The notes under the pieces are model-generated. The model saw only the letters and a program-made list of their open reading frames with translations. It searched no databases and was not told the DNA's origin. Made by a program: the position numbers and the translations under genes. Source: Cydia pomonella (Eukaryota > Arthropoda > Insecta > Lepidoptera > Tortricidae). From it: DNA of 64,000 bases. Positions 44,501-56,500 of this stretch are shown piece after piece (within the stretch, counting starts at the first letter, position 1; every line of letters begins with the position of its first letter). The DNA lies in assembly GCF_033807575.1 (NCBI RefSeq), contig NC_084713.1, positions 13,491,389 to 13,555,388 on the forward strand, written 5' to 3'.

Positions 44501-47500
44501 ATATTTGTTGGCAGCCGTGGCACTGAAGAGCTAACACCGCCGGACCTGATCCTGATGAGCATGCAATGCATCGCCGCGCAGGAGTACTGGGAAGAGTCCG
44601 GGAATCAAGAAGATGACGAAACGATCCGGCTACCTTGTACGTGACATTTGTGTAATATAAAAAAACAGAAACGAAACACCAGCGGTGCGTTCGGCGGTGC
44701 AGCGTTGCGACGAGTGCCCAAGAAATTTGAGCAGCGGTTGCTGAAGACACTCGCATTTTTCATTTATCCTCCTAAGACCCGATGTTCTTTTAAAAGGACA
44801 AATACAAATCGAATTTTGAACTATAATAAAATTAAAAAAGGTTCCAAATTTAATATGACTGGAACTTAGGAGGTTAAATGCCTGTTGCTCGCCGCAGCTT
44901 GAGCGTCCACTTATATATAGTTTACACCATTAGCTTTTTATTAGGTACGTAGAATGGTGCGTCGGAGGTAGCTGTACAAAAAACAATTTATCTTTTGACT
45001 GTCCAAATATTTCCTTTTATACACGTCATTATTACCTAACTTCTAAGGTAGTTTTGCGCGTCTATTATTCCTTCACAACAGGGCTATAACAGTGAAAATC
45101 GAAGTTCGTCAATTGCGGGCATTTATCTGTCACACTAATTACGTCTTAGTGAGAATATAAGAGCAAGATTTCCGCAATTTGCGAATTTCGGTTTTTGCGG
45201 TAGGCCCCCAGAAGCCAGAGGCCGGTCGTGAAGTAAGCTGTCGTGTTTTATTCGTCTGTAAGTTTCTCTGGTCACCTTTCGTATTATTTAATTGTCAAAG
45301 AAATTATGGCAATAATTTGGATTCCAACTCAATCAAACTTCTGCAAGTGGCTTAAATTTATAACAAGATGTATAAACTCAAAGACATGTGATATACTGAA
45401 TAAACCGGCCAAGAGCATGTCGGGCCATGCTCAGAGTAGGGTTCCGTAGTTACTCATCCGTCACAATAAGCTAAACTGGAACTTAAAGTTTAGTAGATTG
45501 TTAACCAAGGGATGAACTGTGGATGTACGTCTTTTTACTATGAAGGGGAAACTTTTTGCGATAGCTCAAAAACAGATAAATTTATCATATCCGCTATAGT
45601 TTTCATTTAATGTCTATCTTAAGCTCTACTTCCAAGATTTTTTTCGTATTTTTTGGACCTATGGTTCAAACATATTTTTATTTTTAGACATATTTTTTTT
45701 TCTTTCGGAGCCTTTATCTCCGAATATATTCACTTTATCAAAAAATGTTTGTTGAAGACTCTTATTAGTTTTGAAAGACCTTTCCAACGATATTCCACAC
45801 AGTAGGGATGAAGCAAAAAAAAAAATCACCCCCACTTTACGTGTAGGGGAGGTACCCTAAAAAAATTAAATTTTTAGATATTATTGTACGACTTTTTGGC
45901 TTTATTGATTTATATATCCATGCCAAATTTCAGCTTTCTAGCACTAACGACTACGGAGCAAAGCCTCGGACAGACAGACAGACGGACATGGCGAAACTAT
46001 AAGGGTTCCTAGTTGACTGTGGAACCCTCAAAAGACATTTTGAATAAATTGTGTTGCCGCACAGGGCTTTCGGAGCAGAACAGCGCAGTGGTGCAGCTGT
46101 GCGCGGGGGCGGCGCACGCGCCGTGCGCGCCGCACTCGCTGCACGTGGCGCGCGTGGCGCCGCGCCTCGTGCTGCTCGTGCTGCGGGACATGCAGATGAG
46201 GTAGGTAGCTCCCTTAGAACGCCACGCCTATCGTGTGCGGCGCGACATTGTGAACCTTGTTAGGATACACGAAGGTTAATATTGGGCTGTAACCGCGCGC
46301 CTTTCGAAACGGCGGAAAAATTGATTTTCCCTTAATAGGCCACAATATAGGTGCATTAAACTTATGCAACACTACTGAGTGTTAACCTACACCGTGTTAT
46401 AATATAAGAACTCATGTTCATCAGTAAAGCAGAGACGCTTTCAGTATAAATTTTCGTATATTGACCTACCTGTTGCTATCTCTATTGCCCACGCATAATT
46501 ATATTGCTGTCATGTTCGCACGGTGACATTGACAACCGGCATCATGAGCGGGACAGCAATATACTTATGCGCGTGTAATAGAGATAGCAACAGACGAGTC
46601 CATGTACGAAAATCTATATGGAAAGCGACTCTGCCTTAGAAGTTGGGTTTTGTAGATACATATTTTTAATGTGAGTACAGAACGGAAACATGGACTCGAC
46701 TTAAACATGCACTCCCATACCTTATAAATAAAATGCGGTGACCGCGTTTGTCTAATACAGGTGTCTCCAAACTTTTTTACCTGAGGGCCATATTGCACCC
46801 CAGAAACTTTCGCGCGGGCCTCTATCGGTTGGGCCGGGGTGGGGGGAGGGAGTCTAGTAGTTGCTGTTAAGAACAGTTCCACTCTCAATGAATGCTGAAC
46901 CCCTGGAGCCTGGGATCAGTTTGACAACCTCCCGCGGGCCGGACCGTGGGCTGTCGCGTTGGGTGTCCGCAGGCAGGATTGGAACGCCTCGCGGGCTGGA
47001 TTTGGCCCGCGGGCCGGGGTTTGGAGATCCCTGGTCTAATATATACTCCATCATGTAGTTCAGGCGGTTTAAATTATCATTTCTTTAATTCATAGAGAGG
47101 TGGGGATAGCAGTAAACATGGCGTCCCAAATCCTGTCCAACTTGCGTAGACTGCTGTTACAGAGGAATTTAGAGCTGTTGCCCAGCACACTCGATGCCTT
47201 GGAAGCGGCTTTAAAAAAGGTAAATAACTTCCAACTCAAACTTCACTCTGTGATTTGGCAGAAGTATATCAAAGAGCATATAATCACTACGTGAAGTATA
47301 TTGTAAATAGTTGTAAGGCATGACACGTGAATAAACGTTTTTTTTAAATTAAATTGAACATTATTATTAGTCCTTTTAATCCTGCTGCGGACTTCGAAGA
47401 TCAGTTTCGTCTATTTGCCTCTCTATCACTTTTGCATATTCAAGCGACAGAGAGGCAAATAGACAAATGAATTTCCGAGTTGCACAAGCCACGCCCATTG

Positions 47501-50500
47501 TTGCTTAATTTTGCTAAATTTGTGGCATTACGTAAACCTTTTAATTTACAAATTCTATGGGTTAGTCCGATAATTCCGATATACCCTCCTAAGGTTCACG
47601 GTCCTACCTATAGGACTATATCATTTTCAATAGGAACAGAACAGAAATGCGTGTTAACTTTTCTAACAAAACAAAATCAACTCTATTTTTACACTGTAGA
47701 TTCAAATTTCACTGACAATTTTTTGATTTTTTTCGTGTACAGTCAAGGTTAAAAATATAAAGCAAAGTGAATACGAATTTTAGTTTGAAGTGTATAATGT
47801 CGTTCAGATTTTTTTACGTCGACTTGACTGTGCTTATCCGATTATTATTTTCAGACAACCGACGCCCTTCGTAAAAACAAATCGAACGCAAATCTTTGCG
47901 CGCGTCTATCAAGCCGGATGCTGGAACTGCGCAAGTCTTGCACGACCACCACTCCCCTCACACCGGAGACCACGGCCACGGCGATGCACACCGCACTAGA
48001 AACTGTCATAGGTAAATCTGACTTCTGTTATATGGGTTCCATAATAGCCAATGGGAGCCAGAATAGCTAAAACAAATCGAACGAAGTCTCTATGGAGCGG
48101 ATGCTGGAACTGCGCAAGTCTTGCACGACCACCACACCCCTCACACCGGAGGCCACGGTCACGACGATACACACTGCACAAGAAACTGTCATAGGTAAAA
48201 TTGACTTCAGTTTTATGGGTTCCATAGCCAGAATAGCTAAAACAAATCGAACGAAGTCTCTATGGAGGTATATGTTGGAACTGCGCAAGTCTTGCACGAT
48301 CACCACACCCCTCACACCGGAGGCCACGGTCACGACGATACACACTGCACAAGAAACTGTCATAGGTAAAATTGACTTCAGTTTTATGGGTTCCATAGCC
48401 AGAATAGCTAAAACAAATCGAACGAAGTCTCTATGGAGCGGATGCTGGAACTGCACAAGTCTTGCACGAGCACCACTCCCCTCACACCGGAGACCACGGC
48501 CACGGCGATGCACACCGCACTAGAAACGATCATAGGTAAATCTGACTTCTGTTATATGGGTTCCACAGCCAGAATAGCTAAAACAAATCGAACGAAGTCC
48601 CTATCGATCGAATGCTGGAACTGCGCAAGTCTTGCACGACCACCACACCCCTCGTACCGGAGGCCACGATCACGACGATACACACTGCACTAGAAACTGT
48701 CATAGGTAAAATTGACTTCAGTTTTATGGGTTCCATAGCCAGAATAGCTAAAACAAATCGAATTCAAGACTATCGAGCGGATGCTGGAACCATAGAGGAA
48801 CAATTTGACAGAGGCCGCGCCACTGACGACCAGCTGTGACACTGCAATGGCGGACGATTTCAATGTGTGTCACGAATTTCATACCTAGGTGGATTGAGTA
48901 CATTTACATATACATTTTCTCTAGTTTAGTACGAACACCTTTCTAGCTCGGTGATAAGGTTCAATTTAGTATAGCAAAAAAATTAGAGCACCTTCTACTT
49001 TAGTTACAACTTCATGGATTAATATCGTATTTTACGAAAGATAACGTGATAATTGATTAACTTTATCTGTGAAAATGTATCCTGCTCTTTTTTTTTATTT
49101 CGATCGGTATATTTTTTGCAACATTCGACCACGGATGCTTGCGTTGCGTATTTAATTTTTTTCTTCGAACAATTAATGCACTGACGTTTCAATTCAACTG
49201 ACGGCAAATTGGTGGATGAGGCCATAGAGATAACTGTCAATGACTGTGTGTCACGAGTAAATACTATGAAATTGGTGGATGATGGAATCCTAGTTGTGTT
49301 TTAGCGAAACTACGTCCTTTAGTATTCTAGGTCCATGGCTGGAACTGCGCAAGTCTTGCACGACCACCTTGCAAGACCACGGCCACGGCAATGCACACCG
49401 CATTGGAAACAGTCTTAGCTCCTGATGACTTATATTTTACCCTGTCCATTTGTAGTAAATAAAATACCATACATACATATGCTTGGGCGTATCTTTTAAG
49501 TGTTTATGTTTTTTGTGCAATAAAGTTTTAATTAAGAAATAGTTCTTATGACCTATGCTTAATTATCTTGTCCTACAGAGCTGCTAAAACCGGATATACC
49601 CAGCTTGAACCTGGCGGCTCCGCTCAAAGAGGTGAAGACAGCAATGGCGCCGTACGTCGACTTCCTCAAGATCAAAGCTCAGCGATACTTCAGCATGGGA
49701 TCATATCCTTTTCAATTTGTGCATGTCACATGAACAAGGCATTTGAATTTATAGGACGAACCACTTTAACCCTTTGACCACCAAAAACGTCAACTGACGC
49801 GCGCGGCTGCAGTCCAATACCAACCTTCGTGCATTCCGATAAGGCTCACGATGAAGCGCCGCACACGATAGGCGTGGCGTTCTAAGGGTTTAGTTGCTGG
49901 AGTCTGTTACACGTGTTACTGAGCTCAAAGAAAATCTTTCTCTTTTTTCCAATAAAGACGTAATTAGAGTTTCAGAGACTCGAAATTTTAATAACTTAGA
50001 TTTTTGCAGGTATAGCCCTAGACCTGCCCCTTTGAAATATTATGAACGGATATTTTATAAAGGCTTGTTGTGTTAGAAAACAAGGCATGTGTATTATTGT
50101 ATATCACTCCATTTCACTTGGAATGTTGTGTCAGTGTGTTGTAGGGTGCAACTACCCTGTATGAAGACGTCAAAATTCATAATTTTGCTTGATTCATATT
50201 TTTCTTATTCCTACAGCATGACGTAGGTACTAAATAAGGGTTGCTTATCAGAGCTGCAACCCCATCCATTTTTGATGCGTGGTTTTATAGTAGTTTATGT
50301 GACTGCTACATAATAAAAGGCATCAAAATACACGAGTGTGGGTTTAAGAAACGAACGAAGTGAGTTTCTTAAAAAGATCACACGAGTGTTTTAATGCCTA
50401 ATTATGTACAGTTACATACACTATTTTATCTACACACATATTATAAACTTTCTATGATATATTCACTAACCCAAATTACAGCCAACGTTGAGCATCTTTG

Positions 50501-53500
50501 CTCTCTTGGCGGAACTCGCGGATATGTGGTGGCGTCACCGAAATATTTTTATCGCTTATTTTACACGCACCTATTGAAATTGTTACTTTAAAAACAACAA
50601 AACATATTCATTTCATACTTAAAACTAATTAAAAGATAACTGTACGCCAAATGGCGGTAAATGAAAACTTTTTTTGCACGCATGTCACGCATTCGTAGTT
50701 TTTTTTAATTCACAGACAAACTAGAGTTGGGGGCCTATTTCCGTATCATTCGATAGGGAGCGTGCATGATCTGTAGGAGGCAGCACAGGAGACGTCAGAT
50801 TTTTGGCGCGAGGCGTAAATGTGATGTTTACTGTTACGAGGTAGCCCACAAGATGGCATCAAAATATACGAGTGTGGGTTTAAGAAACGAACGAAGTGAG
50901 TTTCTTAAAAAGATCACACGAGTGTTTTAAGCAATTACAACATCATCACAGATAAGAAATTTGTTGTAACAAAACAGTTTATTGTAATGTTGGCCATTAT
51001 TTACGGATTTTGGAGGCATCATAGAGATTTATGATATGTGTGTAGATAAAAGTTATTATGTTTAAGCGTACAGCATGATTTTTTATTTTGCAACTAGAAA
51101 TTGTTTCGTGACCCATAGCCGATCTTAAACCTAGAGTTGGATTGAATCCAAAATTACACTTAATGCCGTAGAATACACGCATAAAAACACACTTACTTGC
51201 TAGTGCCACTAGTGTACCAATCCCAAACATCAGCTTGAATTTAGTAAGAATTACGCTACTAGTAATATTTTATTTTAGTAATTTATTCGAAGGTTACTAG
51301 GTTCTATAAAAATATCCAAATAGTTGACGTACCAAAAATATAATAGTACTTATTTAAACTAAGTTTTTTTCATCCTAAACTCTTTATAAAAAAAACTACA
51401 AAACCGGCAACATTAATGCGATTGACGCTTAATTTGGAACGGTGTTGCCATTTTCGACTAGTAAATTAGTAATTTTACAAATTTAATACCTCACTTAGGT
51501 AGAAAATAGAGATTCTACTTTATATAATGACTTACCATTTGTATAACCCATTAAAAAAAAAAAAAAGTTTTACTTTTGAATGTCACGAGACAATTTATGT
51601 TTAGCTGTGTGTTGGAATCAATATTTTCGCTTAATGTGTAATGTGGGTGCACGGGCGGTAGTGACGCGAGTTCCCTAACGCTGCACAAGTATGTGGAGGA
51701 GTTCCCCGGGCTCATACACTTCGTGTACGTGGACCGCACCGCGGGCCGCTTCCTCGCGCCCGACATGGCGGACTGTGCGGACATGCTGGCGCCGCACACC
51801 GTGAGTGTAACTAATGTATAATGTGACAGGCGGTATAGTAGTCACAGTTCCCTGATGCTGCATCGTGTGTGGAGGAGTTTCCCGGGCTCATACACTTCGT
51901 GTACGTGGACCGCACCGCGGGCCGCTTCCTCGCGCCCGACATGGCGGACTGTGCGGACATGCTGGCGCCGCACACCGTGAGTGTAACTAATGTATAATGT
52001 GACAGGCGGTATAGTAGTCACAGTTCCCTGATGCTGCATCGTGTGTGGAGGAGTTTCCCGGGCTCATACACTTCGTGTACGTGGACCGCACCGCGGGCCG
52101 CTTCCTCGCGCCCGACATGGCGGACTGTGCGGACATGCTGGCGCCGCACACCGTGAGTGTAACTAATGTATAATGTGACAGGCGGTATAGTAGTCACAGT
52201 TCCCTGATGCTGCATCGTGTGTGGAGGAGTTTCCCGGGCTCATACACTTCGTGTACGTGGACCGCACTGCGGGCCGGTTCCTCGCGCCCGACATGGCGGA
52301 CTGTGCGGACATGCTGGCGCCGCACACCGTGAGTGTAACTAATGTATAATGTGACAGGCGGTATAGTAGTCACAGTTCCCTGATGCTGCATCGTGTGTGG
52401 AGGAGTTTCCCGGGCTCATACACTTCGTGTACGTGGACCGCACCGCGGGCCGCTTCCTCGCGCCCGACATGGCGGACTGTGCGGACATGCGTGCGCCGCA
52501 CACCGTGAGTGTAAACTAATGTATAATGTGACAGGCGGTATAGTAGTCACAGTTCCCTGATGCTGCATCGTGTGTGGAGGAGTTTCCCGGGCTCATGAGG
52601 TTTACTGAAATTCCTTGCGCGCGTTTCGCTTTTCTAGAAGATAACGATTAAATTAAGTATGTTCCTATGTACATCACTTTTCCTAATCGCACTATAAGGT
52701 TACGTTACGGCACACTGTAGCGGGTCGTGAGCTCGATACGCCGCGTTTGTGTTCAACTTACGCCGCTTGTGTGTGCATACACCTCTGCAATGTAACGTTC
52801 CGTATAAGATGAGCGCTTCTCGTTAATATAATACGCCTGCCAGACAGGCAGAGAGGAATCGCTTCCCCGTCAACGACTGTAGAATTTATTTCCCATTGTA
52901 TGTCGTATTCAGTCTGTGGCGTGATGTCTGCAGGTGCACAGCATAGTATCGCGCTGCGCCGCGCTCACCCGCGAGGGCTACAGCGCGGCGACGTGGCGGC
53001 GCGGCGCGCTGCACGCGTGCGCGGTGCTGTGGTGGGAGCGGCGCGGCGCGCCCGCCCGCCCCGCGCGCGCGCCGCACCCCGCCGCCGTGCGCGCGCTGCC
53101 GCCGCCCGGAGACATCCTCAACTCCTTCTACAGGTAGGGTACCACCTGCGCGGTGCTGTGGTGGGAGCGGCGCGGCGCGCCCGCCCGCCCCGCGCGCGCG
53201 CCGCACCCCGCCGCCGTGCGCGCGCTGCCGCCGCCCGGAGACATCCTCAACTCCTTCTACAGGTAGGGTACCACCTGCGCGGTGCTGTGGTGGGAGCGGC
53301 GCGGCGCGCCCGCCCGCCCCGCGCGCGCGCCGCACCCCGCCGCCGTGCGCGCGCTGCCGCCGCCCGGAGACATCCTCAACTCCTTCTACAGGTAGGGTAC
53401 CACCTGCGCGGTGCTGTGGTGGGAGCGGCGCGGCGCGCCCGCCCGCCCCGCGCGCGCGCCGCACCCCGCCGCCGTGCGCGCGCTGCCGCCGCCCGGAGAC

Positions 53501-56500
53501 ATCCTCAACTCCTTCTACAGGTAGGGTACCACCTGCGCGGTGCTGTGGTGGGAGCGGCGCGGCGCGCCCGCCCGCCCCGCGCGCGCGCCGCACCCCGCCG
53601 CCGTGCGCGCGCTGCCGCCGCCCGGAGACATCCTCAACTCCTTCTACAGGTAGGGTACCACCTGCGCGGTGCTGTGGTGGGAGCGGCGCGGCGCGCCCGC
53701 CCGCCCCGCGCGCGCGCCGCACCCCGCCGCCGTGCGCGCGCTGCCGCCGCCCGGAGACATCCTCAACTCCTTCTACAGGTAGGGTACCACCTGCGCGGTG
53801 CTGTGGTGGGAGCGGCGCGGCGCGCCCGCCCGCCCCGCGCGCGCGCCGCACCCCGCCGCCGTGCGCGCGCTGCCGCCGCCCGGAGACATCCTCAACTCCT
53901 TCTACAGGTAGGGTACCACCTGCGCGGTGCTGTGGTGGGAGCGGCGCGGCGCGCCCGCCCGCCCCGCGCGCGCGCCGCACCCCGCCGCCGTGCGCGCGCT
54001 GCCGCCGCCCGGAGACATCCTCAACTCCTTCTACAGGTAGGGTACCACCTGCGCGGTGCTGTGGTGGGAGCGGCGCGGCGCGCCCGCCCGCCCCGCGCGC
54101 GCGCCGCACCCCGCCGCCGTGCGCGCGCTGCCGCCGCCCGGAGACATCCTCAACTCCTTCTACAGGTAGGGTACCACCTGCGCGGTGCTGTGGTGGGAGC
54201 GGCGCGGCGCGCCCGCCCGCCCCGCGCGCGCGCCGCACCCCGCCGCCGTGCGCGCGCTGCCGCCGCCCGGAGACATCCTCAACTCCTTCTACAGGTAGGG
54301 TACCACCTGCGCGGTGCTGTGGTGGGAGCGGCGCGGCGCGCCCGCCCGCCCCGCGCGCGCGCCGCACCCCGCCGCCGTGCGCGCGCTGCCGCCGCCCGGA
54401 GACATCCTCAACTCCTTCTACAGGTAGGGTACCACCTGCGCGGTGCTGTGGTGGGAGCGGCGCGGCGCGCCCGCCCGCCCCGCGCGCGCGCCGCACCCCG
54501 CCGCCGTGCGCGCGCTGCCGCCGCCCGGAGACATCCTCAACTCCTTCTACAGGTAGGGTACCACCTGCGCGGTGCTGTGGTGGGAGCGGCGCGGCGCGCC
54601 CGCCCGCCCCGCGCGCGCGCCGCACCCCGCCGCCGTGCGCGCGCTGCCGCCGCCCGGAGACATCCTCAACTCCTTCTACAGGTAGGGTACCACCTGCGCG
54701 GTGCTGTGGTGGGAGCGGCGCGGCGCGCCCGCCCGCCCCGCGCGCGCGCCGCACCCCGCCGCCGTGCGCGCGCTGCCGCCGCCCGGAGACATCCTCAACT
54801 CCTTCTACAGGTAGGGTACCACCTGCGCGGTGCTGTGGTGGGAGCGGCGCGGCGCGCCCGCCCGCCCCGCGCGCGCGCCGCACCCCGCCGCCGTGCGCGC
54901 GCTGCCGCCGCCCGGAGACATCCTCAACTCCTTCTACAGGTAGGGTACCACCTGCGCGGTGCTGTGGTGGGAGCGGCGCGGCGCGCCCGCCCGCCCCGCG
55001 CGCGCGCCGCACCCCGCCGCCGTGCGCGCGCTGCCGCCGCCCGGAGACATCCTCAACTCCTTCTACAGGTAGGGTACCACCTGCGCGGTGCTGTGGTGGG
55101 AGCGGCGCGGCGCGTCCGCCCGCCCCGCGCGCGCGCCGCACCCCGCCGCCGTGCGCGCGCTGCCGCCGCCCGGAGACATCCTCAACTCCTTCTACAGGTA
55201 GGGTACCACCTGCGCGGTGCTGTGGTGGGAGCGGCGCGGCGCGCCCGCCCGCCCCGCGCGCGCGCCGCACCCCGCCGCCGTGCGCGCGCTGCCGCCGCCC
55301 GGAGACATCCTCAACTCCTTCTACAGGTAGGGTACCACCTGCGCGGTGCTGTGGTGGGAGCGGCGCGGCGCGCCCGCCCGCCCCGCGCGCGCGCCGCACC
55401 CCGCCGCCGTGCGCGCGCTGCCGCCGCCCGGAGACATCCTCAACTCCTTCTACAGGTAGGGTACCACCTGCGCGGTGCTGTGGTGGGAGCGGCGCGGCGC
55501 GCCCGCCCGCCCCGCGCGCGCGCCGCACCCCGCCGCCGTGCGCGCGCTGCCGCCGCCCGGAGACATCCTCAACTCCTTCTACAGGTAGGGTACCACCTGC
55601 GCGGTGCTGTGGTGGGAGCGGCGCGGCGCGCCCGCCCGCCCCGCGCGCGCGCCGCACCCCGCCGCCGTGCGCGCGCTGCCGCCGCCCGGAGACATCCTCA
55701 ACTCCTTCTACAGGTAGGGTACCACCTGCGCGGTGCTGTGGTGGGAGCGGCGCGGCGCGCCCGCCCGCCCCGCGCGCGCGCCGCACCCCGCCGCCGTGCG
55801 CGCGCTGCCGCCGCCCGGAGACATCCTCAACTCCTTCTACAGGTAGGGTACCACCTGCGCGGTGCTGTGGTGGGAGCGGCGCGGCGCGCCCGCCCGCCCC
55901 GCGCGCGCGCCGCACCCCGCCGCCGTGCGCGCGCTGCCGCCGCCCGGAGACATCCTCAACTCCTTCTACAGGTAGGCTTCTGTGCTCTTAAACGCATACC
56001 TGCAGCGCATGACCTTCATATTCGAGTCGCTCAAATGTGCGAGGGCGATAGAGAGCCCGATAACGATTTTGGATATTTTGATGTTGGCGGGAGGTCCTCA
56101 GGGTTGTCACGACGCTCTTAACTTGGTTCGTGAATCACGCGCGGGCGCCGCCGACAAATGTGAACCGCGAACCGATGATAACCGTATCGAGGGACAAAAA
56201 CCGACAGAAATCGGGAAAAAAATGATACAGTGAAATATGTGCGGGATCAGATCCACGTCCACGGGTTTGATTATTAAAATGGAAGAAATCTGATTTCATA
56301 ATTTTAGGACTTCACCTAAAATGAGCGCTGCAACTTGCCGTGGCATTACGCCGAGTCACTTTTATACCCTCTTTTATTAACTAGTAGTTCGCCCTGAACA
56401 GAGAACTCGCGGTTCGCCAAAAACTATTTTACTGGCTCAAATATCAAAAATACGTACAGCAACATATCGTCTTTGACTTTTGAAGCAGTAATGCAATACG

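Noticed and set aside
48067..48513. 148-residue minus-strand and 143-residue plus-strand frames over HPS1 array 1
   Set aside because: Internal repetition matches the exon 8 array; the plus frame reads through introns and the minus frame is antisense.
51683..51690. AC at 51685-51686 as the 3' end of the U12 intron
   Set aside because: It would give classic AT-AC ends, but joining AAGTATG to GGATC shifts the frame and destroys the EEFPGLIHFVYVDR segment.
51655..55976. CRISPR-like regular repeats
   Set aside because: Units have no distinct spacers; they are direct tandem copies of exon sequence in a eukaryotic gene.
52900..56121. A 1,073-residue plus-strand open frame and a 1,009-residue minus-strand frame over the GC-rich array
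   Set aside because: Both are perfect 43-residue repeats produced by a 129-bp unit that is divisible by three and free of stops in those frames. The real HPS1 frame is a third one, with TAG in each unit and homology only in the first copy.
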